Assembly (NCBI RefSeq): GCF_006346395.1
Contig: NZ_VDMS01000001.1
Span: 1,674,001-1,738,000, forward strand
Direction of reading: 5' to 3'
Length of the DNA: 64,000 bases
From: Nocardioides plantarum
Lineage (GTDB): Bacteria; Actinomycetota; Actinomycetes; Propionibacteriales; Nocardioidaceae
Shown here: piece by piece, positions 62,317 through 64,000 of the stretch
How positions within the stretch are numbered: position 1 is the stretch's first letter
Layout: every line of letters starts with the position of its first letter
The notes under the pieces: generated by a model
The model's input: only the letters and a program-made list of their open reading frames with translations
Told to the model about the DNA's origin: nothing
The model's database searches: none
Program-made: the position numbers and the translations under genes

Positions 62317-64000
62317 CCGGCGACGGGCTGCGCGACGAGCTGGCCCGGATCGCGGGGGACGCGCCGGTCGCGAGCGTCTCTCCCGAGACGTGGGGGCGGG
62401 CGCAGCGGGCCCGCGCGCGAGACCGGGTCGTGAGGGTGCTGGGCGCTGCCGCCGCGGTGGCGGTCGTCGCCGGCCTGGCCATGACCGTGCTCCCCCACCA
62501 GGACGAGCCTCCGATCGCCGGCGGCGGGGAGGGTCTCGGCGTGCCCGACCGGCTGTACGCCGTGCCCGACCGGATGTCCGAGCGGGACGACGACTACCGG
62601 TGGCGCAGTGAGGAGATCACCGACGACGTCACCATCGGGCGGGGGGCAGCCGCCTGGGTGACGTATGAAGGACTGCCGGTGGTCGTGGACGCCGAGCACG
62701 GCGACTACCACCTGCTGGACCTGCCCGGTTTCGTCGGCAACGACCTCAAAGTCCGGCCGTACGGCGGCGGGCTCGACCTCAGGCTCGGGCTCACGCTCTC
62801 TCCCGACGGTCGACGGCTCGCCTACGCCTACGGCGATCCGGGACCGTGGAGCGATGACACCAAAGCGGTCACCGGCGTGCGCGTGCTCGACCTGACGACC
62901 GGAGACGTCCGTGATATCGCCCTGACCGGTGGCGAGGGCACGGTCGCCGAACAGATCCGCTTCTCCCCCGATGGCCGGTGGCTGGTCTGGGCCGGCCGGC
63001 AGCTGGTGCCGCGGACCGGGGGGTCGCTCACGGTCGGCAGCCGGGTCCTGGGCCGGATCGCCCCCGGAGCCACGCAGTCCACCCCGGTCTCCGGCTTCCG
63101 GCCGAGTCTCTCGTCCGGTGATCTCACCGTGGCCGACACCGGGCTCGTCGTGGCCGTCAGCGACAACGCGGGCAAGCCGGGGTCGGCGGTCGTCCAACGG
63201 TGGGACGACCGCCTGCTCGGCCGTGAGCGGCTCACTGACGCCGACGACGAGCCGCTGGCGACCCTGCCCGGAGGCACCCGGGTCTCACCCGACGGGCGGC
63301 TGGTGGCGGTCGGGTCCTGCTGCACCGAGGAGGCCTACGTCGTCGACACGACCACTGGGAAGGTCGTGACGAGGTCCGCGCTGGACTACGAGGGCTCCCT
63401 CGCCTCCGCTGGACCCGTCGGGTGGCTCGACGACGGGACCAGCGTGTGGCAGGTGATGCCCCAGGGTGGCGGCGGCGACGGATCGCTGGTGCTCGTGACG
63501 GACGACGGACGCGCGCGCACCGTCGGCGCGGTCGAGGACGCGGTGCCCGAGGGGATCGCAGTGGCCACCGACCTGATGACGACGGCGCACCCGGCGGTCG
63601 ACCGAGCCGCCCCGGGCTGGGCTCGGACCGCGACCCGCTTGCTGGTCCTCCTGCTCGTCGCGGCCCTGCTCGTCGTCGGCGGCTCGGCGGTCTGGTCACG
63701 GCGCCGGGCCGAGCCCGGCCCGGCGGTGCCGTTCCTGCCCCGCGGGATCGTCGCCCTCACGGCCGCGACAGTCGGCTCGATCGCGCTGTCGATCGGATGG
63801 GTGTGGCTGATCTCGACCTCGGCCGACGAGACCGAGGCGGCGGACGTGCTCCTCCTGGCCGGACCGGGCGCCCTCGTCGTCATCGGCGTGGCGCTGCTCC
63901 TCCACCGGCGGTGGCGGTGGGTCGGCATCGGGCTCGTCGCCGGGCCGCCGACGGCGCTGCTTCTTGCGACCGCGCTGCTCGTGATGGCGCTCAGCGAGAT
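62313..64000 (+). CDS. Large membrane-bound propeller partner of ECF sigma factor (partial)
   Basis: The frame is open from the ATG to the window edge (over 560 residues). Topology: cytoplasmic N-terminus of about 45 residues, one membrane helix (VLGAAAAVAVVAGLAMTVL), an outer domain with TolB/WD40-like blades (LTLSPDGRRLAYAYG, IRFSPDGRWLVWAGR, TRVSPDGRLVAVGSC), then at least three more hydrophobic helices (LLVLLLVAALLVVGGSAVW; IVALTAATVGSIALSIGWVW; VLLLAGPGALVVIGVALLL). The overlap with the sigma gene suggests an anti-sigma factor with a large sensor, an unusual design compared with the short partners elsewhere in the window. Confidence 0.7.
   Translation, partial: MTGDGLRDELARIAGDAPVASVSPETWGRAQRARARDRVVRVLGAAAAVAVVAGLAMTVLPHQDEPPIAGGGEGLGVPDRLYAVPDRMSERDDDYRWRSEEITDDVTIGRGAAAWVTYEGLPVVVDAEHGDYHLLDLPGFVGNDLKVRPYGGGLDLRLGLTLSPDGRRLAYAYGDPGPWSDDTKAVTGVRVLDLTTGDVRDIALTGGEGTVAEQIRFSPDGRWLVWAGRQLVPRTGGSLTVGSRVLGRIAPGATQSTPVSGFRPSLSSGDLTVADTGLVVAVSDNAGKPGSAVVQRWDDRLLGRERLTDADDEPLATLPGGTRVSPDGRLVAVGSCCTEEAYVVDTTTGKVVTRSALDYEGSLASAGPVGWLDDGTSVWQVMPQGGGGDGSLVLVTDDGRARTVGAVEDAVPEGIAVATDLMTTAHPAVDRAAPGWARTATRLLVLLLVAALLVVGGSAVWSRRRAEPGPAVPFLPRGIVALTAATVGSIALSIGWVWLISTSADETEAADVLLLAGPGALVVIGVALLLHRRWRWVGIGLVAGPPTALLLATALLVMALSE

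Overview
The window is a very GC-rich stretch of chromosome with dense, mostly short-spaced genes, many GTG starts and leaderless-looking promoters. It looks like a Nocardioides-type actinomycete. Supporting signs are an EtfD-like Fe-S membrane oxidoreductase, a mycothiol-dependent isomerase-type protein, candidate IdeR and KstR operators, and the order marP / Nudix / thioredoxin / nth / crp, which is the order known from mycobacteria. No phage, IS element or CRISPR array was seen. The organism is inferred from content only.

Layout. 1-6.3 kb: the end of an unknown gene, a secreted RCC1/Ig-like protein, and etfD with a long GGSLFD-repeat tail. 6.3-8.1 kb: a ribbon-helix-helix protein, a DUF4097 protein and a 55-residue protein behind a strong palindromic operator. 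8.1-10.7 kb: a siderophore-interacting reductase with an iron box, dcd, an SGNH hydrolase and tRNA-Gly(CCC). 10.8-17.7 kb: a collagen-like secreted protein, a DUF2461 protein, an ECF sigma/partner pair, a secreted S55-type peptidase, an NTF2-like protein behind a KstR-type site, a sulfotransferase-like protein with a degenerate P-loop, and an Rrf2 regulator. 17.9-25.6 kb: a FadE5-like acyl-CoA dehydrogenase, divergent lysG/lysE, an MDMPI-like protein, an SDR, an unknown gene and an LLM flavin oxidoreductase. 25.6-27.9 kb: a four-gene, fully start/stop-overlapping operon encoding a 42-residue peptide, a 101-residue helical protein and two larger proteins with HEAT-like tails, one with a cupin-like metal site; this is the most novel-looking system here. 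28-36.6 kb: GNAT, pgm, MFS, a desaturase and its ferredoxin-type reductase with a divergent PucR-type regulator, and a GDSL lipoprotein. 36.6-39.4 kb: a block of lower GC with a metzincin protease and an ECF sigma/partner pair. 39.4-50.5 kb: an amidohydrolase, a Ser/Thr kinase divergent from an ECF sigma factor, DUF485/actP, acs, nhaA and a holin-X protein, with two long palindromic repeats flanking acs. 50.5-55.9 kb: another ECF pair, then marP-nudix-tlpA-nth opposite crp. 56-64 kb: a giant M1 metallopeptidase with 13 Ig-like repeats in a near-perfect 270-bp tandem array, and a fifth ECF sigma factor with a large membrane-bound propeller partner that runs off the window.

How the genes fit together. 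Fatty-acid and acetate metabolism recur: the acyl-CoA dehydrogenase and the EtfD-like protein that would take its electrons share a nearly identical 19-bp candidate operator, and acetate uptake (DUF485/ActP) stands beside acetyl-CoA synthetase. Five ECF sigma factors occur in 64 kb. Four have a membrane-anchored partner in an overlapping reading frame; the fifth stands back to back with a protein kinase.
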